From positions 503,366-567,365 of the forward strand of contig JABGXU010000007.1 in the NCBI GenBank assembly GCA_018675635.1: DNA of 64,000 nucleotides, given 5' to 3'. This DNA is from Gammaproteobacteria bacterium. Its GTDB lineage: Bacteria; Pseudomonadota; Gammaproteobacteria; Poriferisulfidales; GCA-002705445. The notes beneath the pieces were generated by a model that did no database searches, was not told the DNA's origin, and saw nothing but the letters and a program-made list of their open reading frames with translations. This document shows positions 7,557 to 16,760 of the stretch, piece after piece. The position numbers and the translations under genes are program-made. Each line of letters begins with the position of its first letter. Within the stretch, counting starts at the first letter, position 1.

Positions 7557-9374
7557 CTAGTTGTTATGAAATCTATAGTATATAGCTTCAGCCAATGTTT
7601 TATTAATTCCTGGTATTTTTTTTATTTCATCTTCCCCAGCCTTTACTAAGCCTTGCAAACCACCAAAATACTTTAATAAAATTTGTTTTCTTTTTGGTCC
7701 TAATCCAGGTATTTCCTCTAAAGGAGATTTTAATCTTTTCTTATCTCTTCGTTTTCTATGTCCAGTTATTGCAAACCTATGAGCTTCATCTCTAATTTGC
7801 TGAATAAGATGTAATGCTGCAGAGCTATTTTCAAGTTTAACTTTCTTTTTTCCAAAATCCATAATAATAGTTTCTTCGCCAGCTTTTCTTGTTTTGCCCT
7901 TTGAAACTCCTATAATCTGAACTGTAGATATTTGTAACTCCTCCATAACCTTAAGGGCAATATTAACCTGTCCCAAACCACCATCTACAAAACATATATC
8001 AGGTAATGATAACTCACTTTTCTTAATTCTTGAAAAATGTCTTTCCATGGCCTCTTTCATAGCAGCATAATCATCTCCAATATCTGTTGTTTTAATATTA
8101 AACTTCCTATAATCCTTTTTTTGCGGTCCTTCAATAGAAAATGATACACATGAAGCAACAGTTTCTTCGCCAGAAGTATGGCTTACATCAAAACATTCTA
8201 GCTTTTTTGGAATTTCACTAAGACCAAGCAACTCCTGTAATGCTTGAAACCTATTAAACATATTTTTTTTACTCAATATTTTAGAATTTATTGAAGCAAG
8301 TGTATTTTTTTCTGCCATTTCTACCCATTGTTGTCTTTTCCCCCTAACATTAATTGATATAGAAACTTTCGATAATTTTTTCTTAGATAATATTAATTCA
8401 AGAATTTTTTTGTCTTTAGTTTGTTTATTAATAATAATTTCTTTTGGAATTGATCTAGTCATATAATATTGACCAATAAAAATGCTTATAAGTGAGCTTT
8501 CATCAATGCTTTCATCAATATTAGGGAAAAAGGTTTCATTGCCAAAATTAACTCCTTTTCTTATATTAAAAACTTGTATACATGCAGTTTCAGAAACTAT
8601 AAATGCAGAAATTATATCAAGATCTCCTTTCTCTCCACTTATTGTACTCTGTTTACACGTATGCCTTAAGGAATCAATTTGATCTCTACAGCTTGCAGCA
8701 GATTCATAATTAAGATTATTCGAAGCCTTGTCCATTTTTTTTATTAAAATATTTATAATTTCAAGATTTTTACCATCAAGAAATTTCATAGACAGATTTA
8801 TGTCAGCATTGTATTTATTTTTTTCTATTAAGCCTACGCATGGCGCAGAACACCTTTTAATTTGATACTGCAAACAAGGTCGGACTCTATTATTAAAAAA
8901 TGAATCACTGCATTGTCTAACTTTAAAAAGTTTTTGCAAAGTATTTAATGCATCCCTTACAGAATAAACATTAGAGTATGGGCCAAAAAATTTACCATTC
9001 TTTTTTCTTTTTCCTCTATAAAAACTTAATCTTGGAAAACTATGTTGCGTATCAACATATATATATGGATAAGATTTGTCATCTCTTAATAAAATATTGA
9101 ATCTTGGCATATGCTTTTTTATTTGAATATTTTCTAATAGAAGAGCGTCAGCTTCTGAATTTGTAATAGTAAAATCTAATTTATTAATTAAACTAATCAT
9201 TCTTTTAATTCTTGTTGAATGATTTTTTGAACTAAAATATGAAGATACTCTTTTTTTTAAATTTTTTGCTTTTCCAACGTATATGATTTTATTATTAGAA
9301 TCATACATTTTATAAACACCAGGATTTGATGTTATATTTTTTAGATTATAACTAATATCTTTTATGTCTATCAA
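7557..9374 (-). CDS. uvrC: excinuclease ABC subunit C
   Basis: The nuclease of nucleotide-excision repair, which cuts on both sides of a lesion marked by UvrA and UvrB. It has 605 residues, normal length. Domains in order are an N-terminal GIY-YIG nuclease (PGVYKMYD...IIYVGKAKNLKKR, residues about 18-43), a Cys-rich part (RPCLQYQIKRCSAPCVG), a UVR motif near 200-235, an RNase H-like 5' nuclease (FDVSHTSGEETVASCV and CFVDGGLGQ), and a C-terminal helix-hairpin-helix pair (IPGLGPKRKQILLKYFGG, IPGINKTLAEAIY). It follows fabH by 3 bp and precedes pgsA. Confidence 0.95.
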   Translation of the reverse strand: MIDIKDISYNLKNITSNPGVYKMYDSNNKIIYVGKAKNLKKRVSSYFSSKNHSTRIKRMISLINKLDFTITNSEADALLLENIQIKKHMPRFNILLRDDKSYPYIYVDTQHSFPRLSFYRGKRKKNGKFFGPYSNVYSVRDALNTLQKLFKVRQCSDSFFNNRVRPCLQYQIKRCSAPCVGLIEKNKYNADINLSMKFLDGKNLEIINILIKKMDKASNNLNYESAASCRDQIDSLRHTCKQSTISGEKGDLDIISAFIVSETACIQVFNIRKGVNFGNETFFPNIDESIDESSLISIFIGQYYMTRSIPKEIIINKQTKDKKILELILSKKKLSKVSISINVRGKRQQWVEMAEKNTLASINSKILSKKNMFNRFQALQELLGLSEIPKKLECFDVSHTSGEETVASCVSFSIEGPQKKDYRKFNIKTTDIGDDYAAMKEAMERHFSRIKKSELSLPDICFVDGGLGQVNIALKVMEELQISTVQIIGVSKGKTRKAGEETIIMDFGKKKVKLENSSAALHLIQQIRDEAHRFAITGHRKRRDKKRLKSPLEEIPGLGPKRKQILLKYFGGLQGLVKAGEDEIKKIPGINKTLAEAIYYRFHNN

Positions 9375-9377
9375 TTT

Positions 9378-10301
9378 TTAATACCTAAGTAATACTGAAC
9401 CCCATGTAAAACCGCTTCCAAACGCTTCTAACAATATTACTTGATCATCCTTAATTCTGCCATCTTTAACAGCTTCATTTAAAGCTAATGGAATAGATGC
9501 AGCTGATGTATTGCCGTGTTTATCTATAGTGACGACAACTTGATCCATAGACATGGATAATTTTTTTGCAGTAGCTTTTATAATTCTTAAATTTGCTTGA
9601 TGCGGTATCAGCCAATCAATATCCTTTTTTTTCATATTATTCTTATCAAGCGTTTCATCTACTAAACTACCTAACGTATTTACCGCTATTTTAAAAACTT
9701 CATTTCCTTTCATTTGAATATAGTTATTTTCAACATTCAATAAATCATTATATATACCATCAGCATGGATATGAGATGAAATTATTCCATGTGTTGAGCT
9801 TTCTGATAACACAACAGCTCCAGCACCATCTCCAAATAAAACACAAGTAGATCTATCGCCCCAATCTAATAAACTAGAATATTTCTCTGACCCGACTACC
9901 AAAATATTTTTACACATCCCTGTTTTAATATAATTATCAGCAATACTTAGGGCATATATAAACCCTGTACACGCAGCCTGAATATCAAACGCAGGAGCTT
10001 TTATTTTTAATTGATTTTGAACAATACAAGCTGTGCTTGGGAAAACTTGATCTGGAGTAGTTGTCGCTACGATAATTAAATCAATATCGTTAGCCTTAAT
10101 ATTTGCGCTTTTCATAGCATCAATGGATGCTTGGGTCGCCATAAATGATGAAGTTTCATTATCATCAGCAATGTGTCTTTGCTTAATACCTGTCCTTTGA
10201 AAAATCCATTCGTCGGAAGTATCTACAATAGATTCTAAATCCTTATTAGTAAGAATTTTTAACGGTAAATATCCACCTGTTCCAATAATTTTCGAGTGCA
10301 T
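9378..10301 (-). CDS. fabH: 3-oxoacyl-ACP synthase III
   Basis: Condenses acetyl-CoA (or another starter) with malonyl-ACP to start fatty-acid synthesis. It has 307 residues. The catalytic triad is visible: Cys in [10 protein letters not shown] (about residue 110), His in IPHQANLRI and Asn in [10 protein letters not shown]. The N-terminal GTGGYLP and [10 protein letters not shown] segments are typical. It is 3 bp from plsX and 3 bp from uvrC, so all are one operon. The fabD-fabG-acpP genes that usually follow fabH are not here; uvrC takes their place. Confidence 0.95.
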   Translation of the reverse strand: MHSKIIGTGGYLPLKILTNKDLESIVDTSDEWIFQRTGIKQRHIADDNETSSFMATQASIDAMKSANIKANDIDLIIVATTTPDQVFPSTACIVQNQLKIKAPAFDIQAACTGFIYALSIADNYIKTGMCKNILVVGSEKYSSLLDWGDRSTCVLFGDGAGAVVLSESSTHGIISSHIHADGIYNDLLNVENNYIQMKGNEVFKIAVNTLGSLVDETLDKNNMKKKDIDWLIPHQANLRIIKATAKKLSMSMDQVVVTIDKHGNTSAASIPLALNEAVKDGRIKDDQVILLEAFGSGFTWGSVLLRY

Positions 10302-10304
10302 AAT

Positions 10305-11318
10305 TTAACCTAATATTTCTTTAAGCTTCATATCTATACATGAAGGTACATCTTTTTTAACTTCCATTAAAGCAATTCTTAGAGAATTAGTAAATGCAAA
10401 GGTATCAGCTCCTCCATGACTCTTAACTATTATTCCTTTAAGACCAAGTAAGCTAGCGCCATTATATCTTCTAGGGTCCACAACTTTTTTAAAAGAATTT
10501 AAAACCTTTGAAGAAGACAATCCTGCAATTTTTGTAAAAACATTTTTTTTAAATTCATCTTTTAATTTAGATGATATAAATTTTGCTATACCCTCACTAG
10601 TTTTTAATGCGATATTTCCTACAAAACCATCGCAAACAATTACATCAATGTCGCCACAAAATATATCATCACCTTCTACAAAACCAACATAATTTAATTT
10701 CCCATTCTGTAATAAATTGTGAGCTTCTTTAACTTGAATATTACCTTTTATATTTTCTGCTCCAACATTTAATAAGCCAACTTTTGGATTATCATTATCA
10801 TCTAATATCATTGATAGAACAGAACCCATTACCGCAAACTGATACAAATGCTCCGCTTTACAATCAATATTAGCCCCAAGATCCAATACATGTGTATGTC
10901 CATTCAACGATGGAAGCATGCTTTCTATTGCTGGCCTATCAATACCTTCGAGTGTGCCTAAAATAAATCTTGATATTGCCATTAATGCCCCAGTATTTCC
11001 TGCGCTTACACACGCTTGCGTTCTATTATTTTTTACTGACTCAATTGCAAGACTCATAGATGATTTCTTTTTATGTCTTAAAGCGTGTGATGGGGAATCA
11101 TCACTTAAAACCTTTACATCTGTATGGATAATTTCAATTCTTTTTGAGAGTTTTTTATTAAAAATATCTAAATGCGTTGATAAATCTTTTTCATCACCAA
11201 AAATATCAATTTTAATATCATCATTTTGAGAAAGAAAATCTTTTATTGAAGGCATTATAATTCTAGGGCCACCATCACCACCCATTGCGTCTACAGCAAT
11301 TCTCGTTTCTTTCATCAT
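10305..11318 (-). CDS. plsX: phosphate acyltransferase PlsX
   Basis: Peripheral membrane enzyme converting acyl-ACP to acyl-phosphate, the donor for PlsY in phospholipid synthesis. It has 337 residues. The N-terminal IAVDAMGGDGGPRIIMPS, the central SAGNTGALMA and the later VCDGFVGNIALKTSEG are strong family markers. Two adjacent ATGs exist (11318 and 11315); the difference is trivial. It sits between rpmF and fabH, the conserved rpmF-plsX-fabH order. Confidence 0.95.
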   Translation of the reverse strand: MMKETRIAVDAMGGDGGPRIIMPSIKDFLSQNDDIKIDIFGDEKDLSTHLDIFNKKLSKRIEIIHTDVKVLSDDSPSHALRHKKKSSMSLAIESVKNNRTQACVSAGNTGALMAISRFILGTLEGIDRPAIESMLPSLNGHTHVLDLGANIDCKAEHLYQFAVMGSVLSMILDDNDNPKVGLLNVGAENIKGNIQVKEAHNLLQNGKLNYVGFVEGDDIFCGDIDVIVCDGFVGNIALKTSEGIAKFISSKLKDEFKKNVFTKIAGLSSSKVLNSFKKVVDPRRYNGASLLGLKGIIVKSHGGADTFAFTNSLRIALMEVKKDVPSCIDMKLKEILG

Positions 11319-11337
11319 GGTTAAGAAATAATATTAC

Positions 11338-11547
11338 CTAAGACTCACTATCTTCGACATTAGAACTATCATCAGATTTAGGTATAATTACCTGGCTACC
11401 TCTGTAAAAACCATTTTTAGACACATGATGTCTCATATGAGTTTCGCCAGTAGTAGGGTCTTGGGAGAGTTTAGGTAAATTAAGATGATCATGAGATCTT
11501 CTCATACCTCTTTTTGAGCTTGTTTTTTTGCTTTTTTGAACAGCCAT
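11338..11547 (-). CDS. rpmF: 50S ribosomal protein L32
   Basis: A 69-residue basic protein with the family start [20 protein letters not shown] and the later [20 protein letters not shown]. The latter matches the non-zinc-ribbon type of L32, since no Cys pairs are present. The acidic Ser-rich tail ([13 protein letters not shown]) is slightly longer than usual. It precedes plsX by 19 bp. The yceD (DUF177) gene that normally sits directly upstream of rpmF is absent; a divergent maf gene begins instead 66 bp away. Confidence 0.95.
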   Translation of the reverse strand: MAVQKSKKTSSKRGMRRSHDHLNLPKLSQDPTTGETHMRHHVSKNGFYRGSQVIIPKSDDSSNVEDSES

Positions 11548-11613
11548 AATTGAGTCCTTTATTTAAATTTTGCCTATATTTCAAGAATTTTGACGATTAT
11601 ACAGGAAAAACTA

Positions 11614-12198
11614 ATGAAAAAGAAAAAAATAATTCTTGGCAGCAGCTCAAAATTTAGAAAAAAACTTTTTAGTACATTAAACCTTGATTTTACATGTATA
11701 TCTCCAGATATTAATGAATCTCAACACAATAATGAAAAACCTGAAGATATGGCAATTAGACTTGCAATAGAAAAAGCTAAAAAAATATGTTTATTAGAAA
11801 GCAACTCATTAGTCGTTAGTTCTGATGCTTGCGCATCATGCGACGGAAGAATACTTGGCAAACCTTTGACTAAAGACATAGCTATTGAATATTTAGAATA
11901 TATATCTAGTAAAACTATAATTTTTCATACAAGTATATGTGTAATGGATTCTGATACAATGAAATACAATATTGACATCGCTAAATATACAATAAAAATA
12001 AAAAAATTAAATACAGAAGATATCAATAATTATGTTGATACACATAAACCATATTATTCGTCAGCTGCATTTAGATACGAGGTAGCAAAAGATTTTTTAA
12101 TTAAAGAATTTAATGATAAAGAAGACGATATATCAGGATTAATTGGCTTACCTTTGAAAAAACTCACAAATATTTTAAAAAATTATAACGTATTATAA
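11614..12198 (+). CDS. Maf/YceF-like nucleoside triphosphate pyrophosphatase
   Basis: Maf-family protein, likely hydrolysing non-canonical nucleotides (YceF acts on m7GTP). The start is ATG 11614, preceded by AGGAAAA; a TTG at 11590 would add eight residues. It has about 194 residues. The N-terminal LGSSSKFRKKLFSTL matches the S-S-x-x-R/K phosphate-binding segment, ILGKPLT matches the family, and IGLPL near the end matches YceF. The usual S-D-Q motif reads SSDACAS here, so one conserved polar residue appears replaced. Position next to rluC and rpmF matches E. coli yceF. Activity may be altered. Confidence 0.8.
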   Translation: MKKKKIILGSSSKFRKKLFSTLNLDFTCISPDINESQHNNEKPEDMAIRLAIEKAKKICLLESNSLVVSSDACASCDGRILGKPLTKDIAIEYLEYISSKTIIFHTSICVMDSDTMKYNIDIAKYTIKIKKLNTEDINNYVDTHKPYYSSAAFRYEVAKDFLIKEFNDKEDDISGLIGLPLKKLTNILKNYNVL

Positions 12199-12199
12199 G

Positions 12200-13099
12200 T
12201 TACTTATGATTTTCTAAATATTTCATAAGTTCTATGGGTAGCGAGCATTCAATTTTATTTAACTTTTCTGATTTTCTTTCTATAAAAGATATTGAGGAAG
12301 AATGCAAAAATATTCTACTTAATCCATTTTTTTTATACAATCTATTTATATCTTTATTGCCGTACCTGATGTCACCAATTATTGCATGACCTAGTAAAGA
12401 ACAATGTTTTCTAATCTGGTGATACCTTCCAGTTACTATTTTTACCTCTAGTAGCGTAGAGTTTTTATATTTTTTTAAAACCTTAAATTCTGTTATTGAT
12501 TTACTACTTTTACTATTTCTTAATAAATTAATTTCATCGCGCTTTAAAGCGTTATCCCACAAACCATCTACTAAGCAAATATATTTTTTTTGCAAAATAT
12601 TATCTTTTAATTGTGTTTGAAAAAATCTAAGAGAAGATAATTTTTTAGTAATAATTATGCAACCACTAGTATCTTTATCCAGCCGATGTAATAAATCAAT
12701 TCTCTCGCATTCTGTCTTTACTAAACGTATTATATCGATTAAACCATAACCAATATTTGTACCAGAATGTACAGCTACTGCAGACGGTTTATTAAACACC
12801 ATAATATCTTCATCTTCATAAATTATATTTGAAATAGTTTTATTAATTAATTCTTTAGATATTTTGGGCTTAATATTTTCATTTGCTTTATATGGAGGTA
12901 TTCTTACAACATCGTCAATATTTAGTTTAGTACTCGGCTTCGATCTTGAGCTATTAATTCGAACTTGCCCTGTTCTTATTAATTTATAAACATGGCTTTT
13001 TGGGACATTTTTAATTTGTGATATTAAAAAATTATCTAGTCTTTGACCACTATTACTCGAGCTAATTGTAATACTTTTTGCCTTATTATTAACGATCAT
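12200..13099 (-). CDS. rluC: 23S rRNA pseudouridine synthase RluC-like
   Basis: Converts uridines of 23S rRNA to pseudouridine. It has 299 residues with an N-terminal S4 RNA-binding domain (QRLDNFLISQIKNVPKSHVYKLI) and the catalytic motif LLHRLDKDTSGCII with the essential Asp. The later GRYHQIRKHCSLLGHAIIGD is also a family marker. It is divergent from rne, as in E. coli, which supports RluC over RluD. Its stop is 2 bp from the convergent maf stop. Confidence 0.9.
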   Translation of the reverse strand: MIVNNKAKSITISSSNSGQRLDNFLISQIKNVPKSHVYKLIRTGQVRINSSRSKPSTKLNIDDVVRIPPYKANENIKPKISKELINKTISNIIYEDEDIMVFNKPSAVAVHSGTNIGYGLIDIIRLVKTECERIDLLHRLDKDTSGCIIITKKLSSLRFFQTQLKDNILQKKYICLVDGLWDNALKRDEINLLRNSKSSKSITEFKVLKKYKNSTLLEVKIVTGRYHQIRKHCSLLGHAIIGDIRYGNKDINRLYKKNGLSRIFLHSSSISFIERKSEKLNKIECSLPIELMKYLENHK

Positions 13100-13130
13100 A
13101 CGCTATAAACCCTTTAATTTATTAGATAAT

Positions 13131-13159
13131 TTGCTGAATTTCTATAAGACTGTTATATT
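13131..13159 (+). promoter_or_regulatory. candidate sigma-70 promoter for rne
   Basis: TTGCTG (13131-13136), a 17-nt spacer and TATATT (13154-13159) lie about 230 nt upstream of the rne ATG. If used, it gives a leader of about 220 nt. Long rne leaders are known sites of RNase E feedback control in enteric bacteria. The leader (13165-13386) is AT-rich, and I see no other gene in it. Confidence 0.4.
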
Positions 13160-13386
13160 ATCAGGATGAGGATACTTATAATATAGCAATATAACCTCAA
13201 ATGAATTATGAGAGCACGATATTTATCGTTATCTCTTTAATGCAAACAGTAATTAATTAAAAGCAAAAATGAGAAATAAAGTGGAAAAACTAATAAAAAA
13301 TTTTATTCCAGAAATAAGGTTAATCAAATATATTAAAACATACATATATTATTTTTCTCATAAATGCTTAATAAACAGGAAAAATA

Positions 13387-15192
13387 ATGAAAAGAATTTT
13401 AATAAATGGCACACAACAAGAAGAGTTGAGAGTTGCTTCAGTAGATGGTCAAAAATTATACGATTTAGACATAGAGCACAAATCACGTAATCAAAACAAG
13501 GGCAACATATACAAGGCAGTTGTTACAAGAGTTGAGCCTAGTCTTGAGGCAGCTTTTGTAAATTTTGGCGTAGAAAGACATGGTTTTTTACCGCTTAAAG
13601 AAATCTCAAAAGAATATCTTAAAAACGAAACCTTCGATAAAAAAAGTAGTATTAAAGACATGCTAAGTGAAGGGCAAGAACTTATTGTTCAAATTGAAAG
13701 AATAGAAAGAGGTAATAAAGGGGCTGCACTCACAACATTTATTAGTTTAGCTGGCAAGTATCTAGTCTTAATGCCTAATAACCCAAAAGCTGGCGGTGTT
13801 TCTAGAAGAATTGAAGGCGCAGATAGAAAAGAAGTTAAAACTAATCTTGATAATCTTAAAGATATTAAAAATGGCGGGAACATAATAAGAACAGCTGGTG
13901 TAGGGAAAAGTTTAGAAGAGCTTCAATGGGATCAAGATTACTTAGTTACTCTCTGGGAAAGCATAGTTGAATCATCAAAAAGTAAAGATGCCCCATTTCT
14001 AATTTATAGAGAAAGTAATATTATTATCAGAACTCTTCGAGACCATATGGACGAAACTATAGATGAGATACTAGTAGATAATAAAGAAGTTTACGAAACG
14101 GCTAAAGAATTTTTAGAATTTTCAATGCCTCAACAAATTAATAAATTAAATTTATATAATGATAACACTCCATTATTTAGCAAGTATCAAATAGAAAACC
14201 AAATTGAGTCAGCATTTAGCAGAGAAGTATCACTGCCATCCGGTGGTTCCATAGTTATAGATCACACAGAAGCATTAATTTCTATAGATATTAATTCAGC
14301 AAGGTCAACTAAAGGAAGTGACATTGAGGAGACTGCATTAAATACAAATCTTGAAGCAGCTGAGGAAATAGCAAGACAGTTAAGAATTAGAGATCTTGGC
14401 GGGCTATTAGTAATTGATTTTATAGATATGTTATCGATAAAAAATCAAAAAGCAATTGAAGATAAAATTAAAGACGCAGTAAAACTTGATAGAGCAAAAG
14501 TGCAAATTGGTAAAATATCAAGATTTGGATTACTAGAATTATCAAGGCAAAGGTTAAGACCATCTTTAAGAGATTCTTCTGAAGAAATTTGTCATTTATG
14601 CGATGGAATAGGAAGAATTAGAAACATTAAATCTATGTCCTTGTCAATATTAAGACTAATAGAGGAAGAATCACTAAAGGTAAACACTAGTAAAGTTATA
14701 GCAGAGCTACCTATAGCAATAGCAACGTATTTAATGAATGAAAAAAGAAATGAAGTTAATAACATAAATGAAAATAATAAGGTTAGTATAATTATAATAC
14801 CAAATTCAGATCTAGAGAGCCCAAAATACAAGCTACTAAGATATAGAAGTGATAATGATGAGACTGATAGCAAATCAAGTTATGAATTAGTAGAAAAAAA
14901 TACTGAATCAACACATGAGTTTACTAGTGAAAAAGTTTCAAATAATGTAGATGCTACCGTAAAAGGTATTAGGCCCAGTAAACCAATACCAATACAAAAA
15001 AGTAATATGCTTATAAATTTCCTTAAAGCAATAAAAAATATATTTCTCGGAAACTCAAAAGCTAAAAATGGTCATCAGACAAAAACAAAAAATTTTAACC
15101 CAAATTATAAAGGTAAAAAATTTAATAAGAATTATAGACCTAGAACCAATAAGTTTTCTAGAAATAAAAATTTTACAAATAAAAAAAGTTAA
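13387..15192 (+). CDS. rne: ribonuclease E/G family endoribonuclease
   Basis: Central RNA decay and rRNA/tRNA processing enzyme. It has 601 residues. The N-terminal [17 protein letters not shown] and the S1 domain ([22 protein letters not shown]) open the catalytic half. Active-site Asp residues are in [12 protein letters not shown] and [10 protein letters not shown]. The Zn-link is a Cys-x2-Cys in EEICHLCDG. The region after about residue 430 is short, with an amphipathic stretch [16 protein letters not shown] (540-555) resembling a membrane-targeting helix, then a basic Asn/Lys/Arg tail. The long degradosome scaffold of E. coli RNase E is missing. Start chosen for homology and AGGAAAAATA before the ATG. 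Confidence 0.93.
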   Translation: MKRILINGTQQEELRVASVDGQKLYDLDIEHKSRNQNKGNIYKAVVTRVEPSLEAAFVNFGVERHGFLPLKEISKEYLKNETFDKKSSIKDMLSEGQELIVQIERIERGNKGAALTTFISLAGKYLVLMPNNPKAGGVSRRIEGADRKEVKTNLDNLKDIKNGGNIIRTAGVGKSLEELQWDQDYLVTLWESIVESSKSKDAPFLIYRESNIIIRTLRDHMDETIDEILVDNKEVYETAKEFLEFSMPQQINKLNLYNDNTPLFSKYQIENQIESAFSREVSLPSGGSIVIDHTEALISIDINSARSTKGSDIEETALNTNLEAAEEIARQLRIRDLGGLLVIDFIDMLSIKNQKAIEDKIKDAVKLDRAKVQIGKISRFGLLELSRQRLRPSLRDSSEEICHLCDGIGRIRNIKSMSLSILRLIEEESLKVNTSKVIAELPIAIATYLMNEKRNEVNNINENNKVSIIIIPNSDLESPKYKLLRYRSDNDETDSKSSYELVEKNTESTHEFTSEKVSNNVDATVKGIRPSKPIPIQKSNMLINFLKAIKNIFLGNSKAKNGHQTKTKNFNPNYKGKKFNKNYRPRTNKFSRNKNFTNKKS

Positions 15193-15500
15193 TACTTTGT
15201 AAATTCATCTATATAAGCTTCTACTGCATTTTTAAAAATTATATTTGGATTTTTAAAGCAATAATATTCGAGCCATATTTGAGATCTATCATAACTAATA
15301 TTCTTTGCATGTATGATTTTTTTAAGAACATTATGAGATGTTATATATCCTCCCATCCAGCTTATGTAAACAACTTTCTCTTCAGCTCCAGAACTATTAA
15401 AATTTAAACATTTAGAAACCCCAATACCTCTAACAAAATCTTTTGCGAAAGTTATGTTTGATGGAATTGATAAGCACAATATTATTATAAAATTTTTCAT
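15189..15500 (-). CDS. small periplasmic hypothetical protein
   Basis: I do not recognise a named family. The start at 15500 gives a classic signal peptide, [19 protein letters not shown] followed by KD. A longer frame would begin inside the tRNA-Arg gene and is an artefact. The mature protein is about 84 residues with two Cys (VSKCLNF and EYYCFKN) that probably form a disulfide, and it ends in a helix [13 protein letters not shown]. Size and Cys spacing recall HdeA-like periplasmic proteins, but that is only resemblance. It converges on rne with a 4-bp overlap. Confidence 0.6.
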   Translation of the reverse strand: MKNFIIILCLSIPSNITFAKDFVRGIGVSKCLNFNSSGAEEKVVYISWMGGYITSHNVLKKIIHAKNISYDRSQIWLEYYCFKNPNIIFKNAVEAYIDEFTKY

Positions 15501-15508
15501 AGTTAGAT

Positions 15509-15585
15509 TGGCGCGCCCGGAGAGATTCGAACTCCCGACCCCTTGGTTCGTAGCCAAGTACTCTATCCAGCTGAGCTACGGGCGC
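15509..15585 (-). tRNA. tRNA-Arg(ACG)
   Basis: The minus strand gives acceptor GCGCCCG/CGGGCGC, then GCCA with encoded CCA. The D-arm is AGCTCAGCTGGATAGAGT, the anticodon loop is CTACGAA (ACG, read as ICG) and the T-arm is GGGAGTTCGAATCTC. Length is 77 nt. In E. coli the Arg(ACG) genes follow serV(GCU) after csrA. Here the matching tRNA-Ser is 10.4 kb away, with a genomic island between. Confidence 0.95.
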
Positions 15586-15588
15586 AAT

Positions 15589-16014
15589 TTATTTACAGCA
15601 TCCTTTATTATATTTTATTAATCTCCAATAATTATATGGCCATGGAACAATAAATCCTACGATTAAAACAGGTATTATTGATGATAGTGAAATAGTTAAA
15701 CTTCCTTCTAAAATAATATCTGTCATATTCATGGCTAACTCCATTGAAACCATACTAATTAAACTCATTCCTATAGCAGTTTTTATTGCATCATTAAAAT
15801 TCATACTTCTTAAGAGTAAAAGAGTTTCAAGAAGAATACTTGTTAAAATGCCATTAACAATAGCTATTGGCATAATTACAAATATAGATTCAATGTCGGT
15901 AAAAATTTGAAAATATAATATAGTTCCAAAGTCACCTATAGAGCAACCTATTAAACACACAAAAGTATTAAAGGCCGCACTAATCCATTTATCTTTCTGA
16001 AGCCAAAATTCCAT
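15589..16014 (-). CDS. DUF4396-like membrane protein
   Basis: A 141-residue protein with four hydrophobic segments. CLIGCSIGDFGTI near the start, SMVSMELAMNMTDIIL in the third segment and the end PWPYNYWRLIKYNKGCCK resemble the DUF4396 family. In that family a Gly-Cys-x2-Gly-Asp motif and Met/Asn-rich helices suggest metal (possibly copper) binding; this is from memory and moderately certain. It lies 4 bp downstream of hinT on the same strand, and tRNA-Arg follows. Confidence 0.6.
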   Translation of the reverse strand: MEFWLQKDKWISAAFNTFVCLIGCSIGDFGTILYFQIFTDIESIFVIMPIAIVNGILTSILLETLLLLRSMNFNDAIKTAIGMSLISMVSMELAMNMTDIILEGSLTISLSSIIPVLIVGFIVPWPYNYWRLIKYNKGCCK

Positions 16015-16018
16015 TTAA

Positions 16019-16363
16019 TTATCCAGGTGGCCAGTTAAATTTTCTTCCGCCAAGAATGTGAATGTGTAAGTGAAAAACCTCCTGCCCTGCACCTTCTCCG
16101 TTATTAACGTTAACCCTGAAAGCATCTGATATATCTAATTTTGATGCGATCTTTCCAATAGTTAAAAAAAGGTGTGCCAACAAATCTTTATCTTCATCTT
16201 TGCAATCACTTAATTTTTTAATAGGCTTCTTCGGTATTAAAAGAATATGTGTTGGAGCTTGCGGATTAATATCATTGATTGCTATACACAAATCGTCTTC
16301 GTATACGATATCTGCTGGTACTTCTCTATCAATTATTTTCTCAAACAATGTTTTATCAGGCAT
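16019..16363 (-). CDS. hinT: HIT-family purine nucleoside phosphoramidase
   Basis: A 114-residue HinT-type protein hydrolysing AMP-NH2 and lysyl-AMP conjugates. The histidine triad is HLHIHILGG near the C-terminus, and the N-terminal FEKIIDREVPADIVYEDD and NDINPQAPTHILLIPKKPI are family hallmarks. It is the first chromosomal gene beyond the island. Only 55 bp separate its ATG from the attachment repeat, so its promoter was probably newly set by the insertion. Confidence 0.93.
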   Translation of the reverse strand: MPDKTLFEKIIDREVPADIVYEDDLCIAINDINPQAPTHILLIPKKPIKKLSDCKDEDKDLLAHLFLTIGKIASKLDISDAFRVNVNNGEGAGQEVFHLHIHILGGRKFNWPPG

Positions 16364-16418
16364 AATTAAATTATTTTTTATTAACTTTAATTTTAGAAGT
16401 AAGTATTTATAATTATTA

Positions 16419-16433
16419 TGGCGGAGAGAGAGG
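16419..16433. repeat. left attachment-site remnant (tRNA-Ser 3' end copy)
   Basis: TGGCGGAGAGAGAGG is identical to the tRNA-Ser(GCU) 3' end at 25996-26010. The next ten bases still match the T-arm at about seven positions, so the original repeat was longer and has decayed. Confidence 0.75.
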
Positions 16434-16548
16434 ACTTCTAAGTCAGTATTTGTAACATTTTATATTGTCTTACAATGCTCTCTATAACCGCTATCCTATT
16501 ACCTTCTTGTCTTATATAGTCTAACAAAGTATCATATAATCTTACTCT

Positions 16549-16572
16549 AAACCGTATATAAAACCGTATATA
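16549..16572. repeat. tandem 12-bp direct repeat upstream of integrase relic
   Basis: AAACCGTATATA occurs twice without gap, ending 4 bp before the relic's ATG. It could be an arm-type integrase or excisionase site, or simple slippage; position next to the att remnant favours the former. Confidence 0.55.
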
Positions 16573-16576
16573 AATA

Positions 16577-16684
16577 ATGGCTAAACTCAATCTATTAAGC
16601 AATCTTAAAGTAAAGAACGCTGCTTGTCCAAAGGATAAAGCCAGTGCTATGCATCACGATGGTGGTGGATTGTATTTTTCATAA
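16577..16684 (+). pseudogene. P4-type tyrosine integrase, N-terminal relic
   Basis: An open frame of 35 residues beginning MAKLNLLSNLKVKNAAC and ending HHDGGGLYFS before a stop. The spacing from L-x-x-L-K-V-K-N-A through P-K-D-K to D-G-G-G-L-Y is the start of the DUF4102 arm-binding domain of P4/CP4-57-like integrases. These insert into tRNA 3' ends. The remaining 350 or so residues, including the catalytic Arg/His/Tyr core, are gone; the following sequence shows no recognisable continuation in any frame. It lies 143 bp inside the left att remnant, the expected place for an island integrase. Confidence 0.75.
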
Positions 16685-16760
16685 GCATCTAGCGCAATTG
16701 AAAATGCTTTTGCGTATGACTCTTTATGCTCATAAAATGAAGTGATGAAAGTGAGCAATA

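Noticed and set aside
13269..13490. 73-residue frame overlapping the rne start
   Set aside because: Out of frame with rne, overlaps its start codon and S1-domain region, and shows no conserved features; a chance frame in the leader.
15501..15557. Upstream extension of the small periplasmic protein to 122 residues
   Set aside because: The added 19 residues are translated from the tRNA-Arg gene; the signal peptide begins at 15500.
16654..16758. Minus-strand 34-residue frame (ITSFYEHKESYAKAFS and following) after the P460 gene
   Set aside because: It looks protein-like and may be a gene relic, but it overlaps the integrase relic, starts only with TTG and has no recognised family; too short to support.
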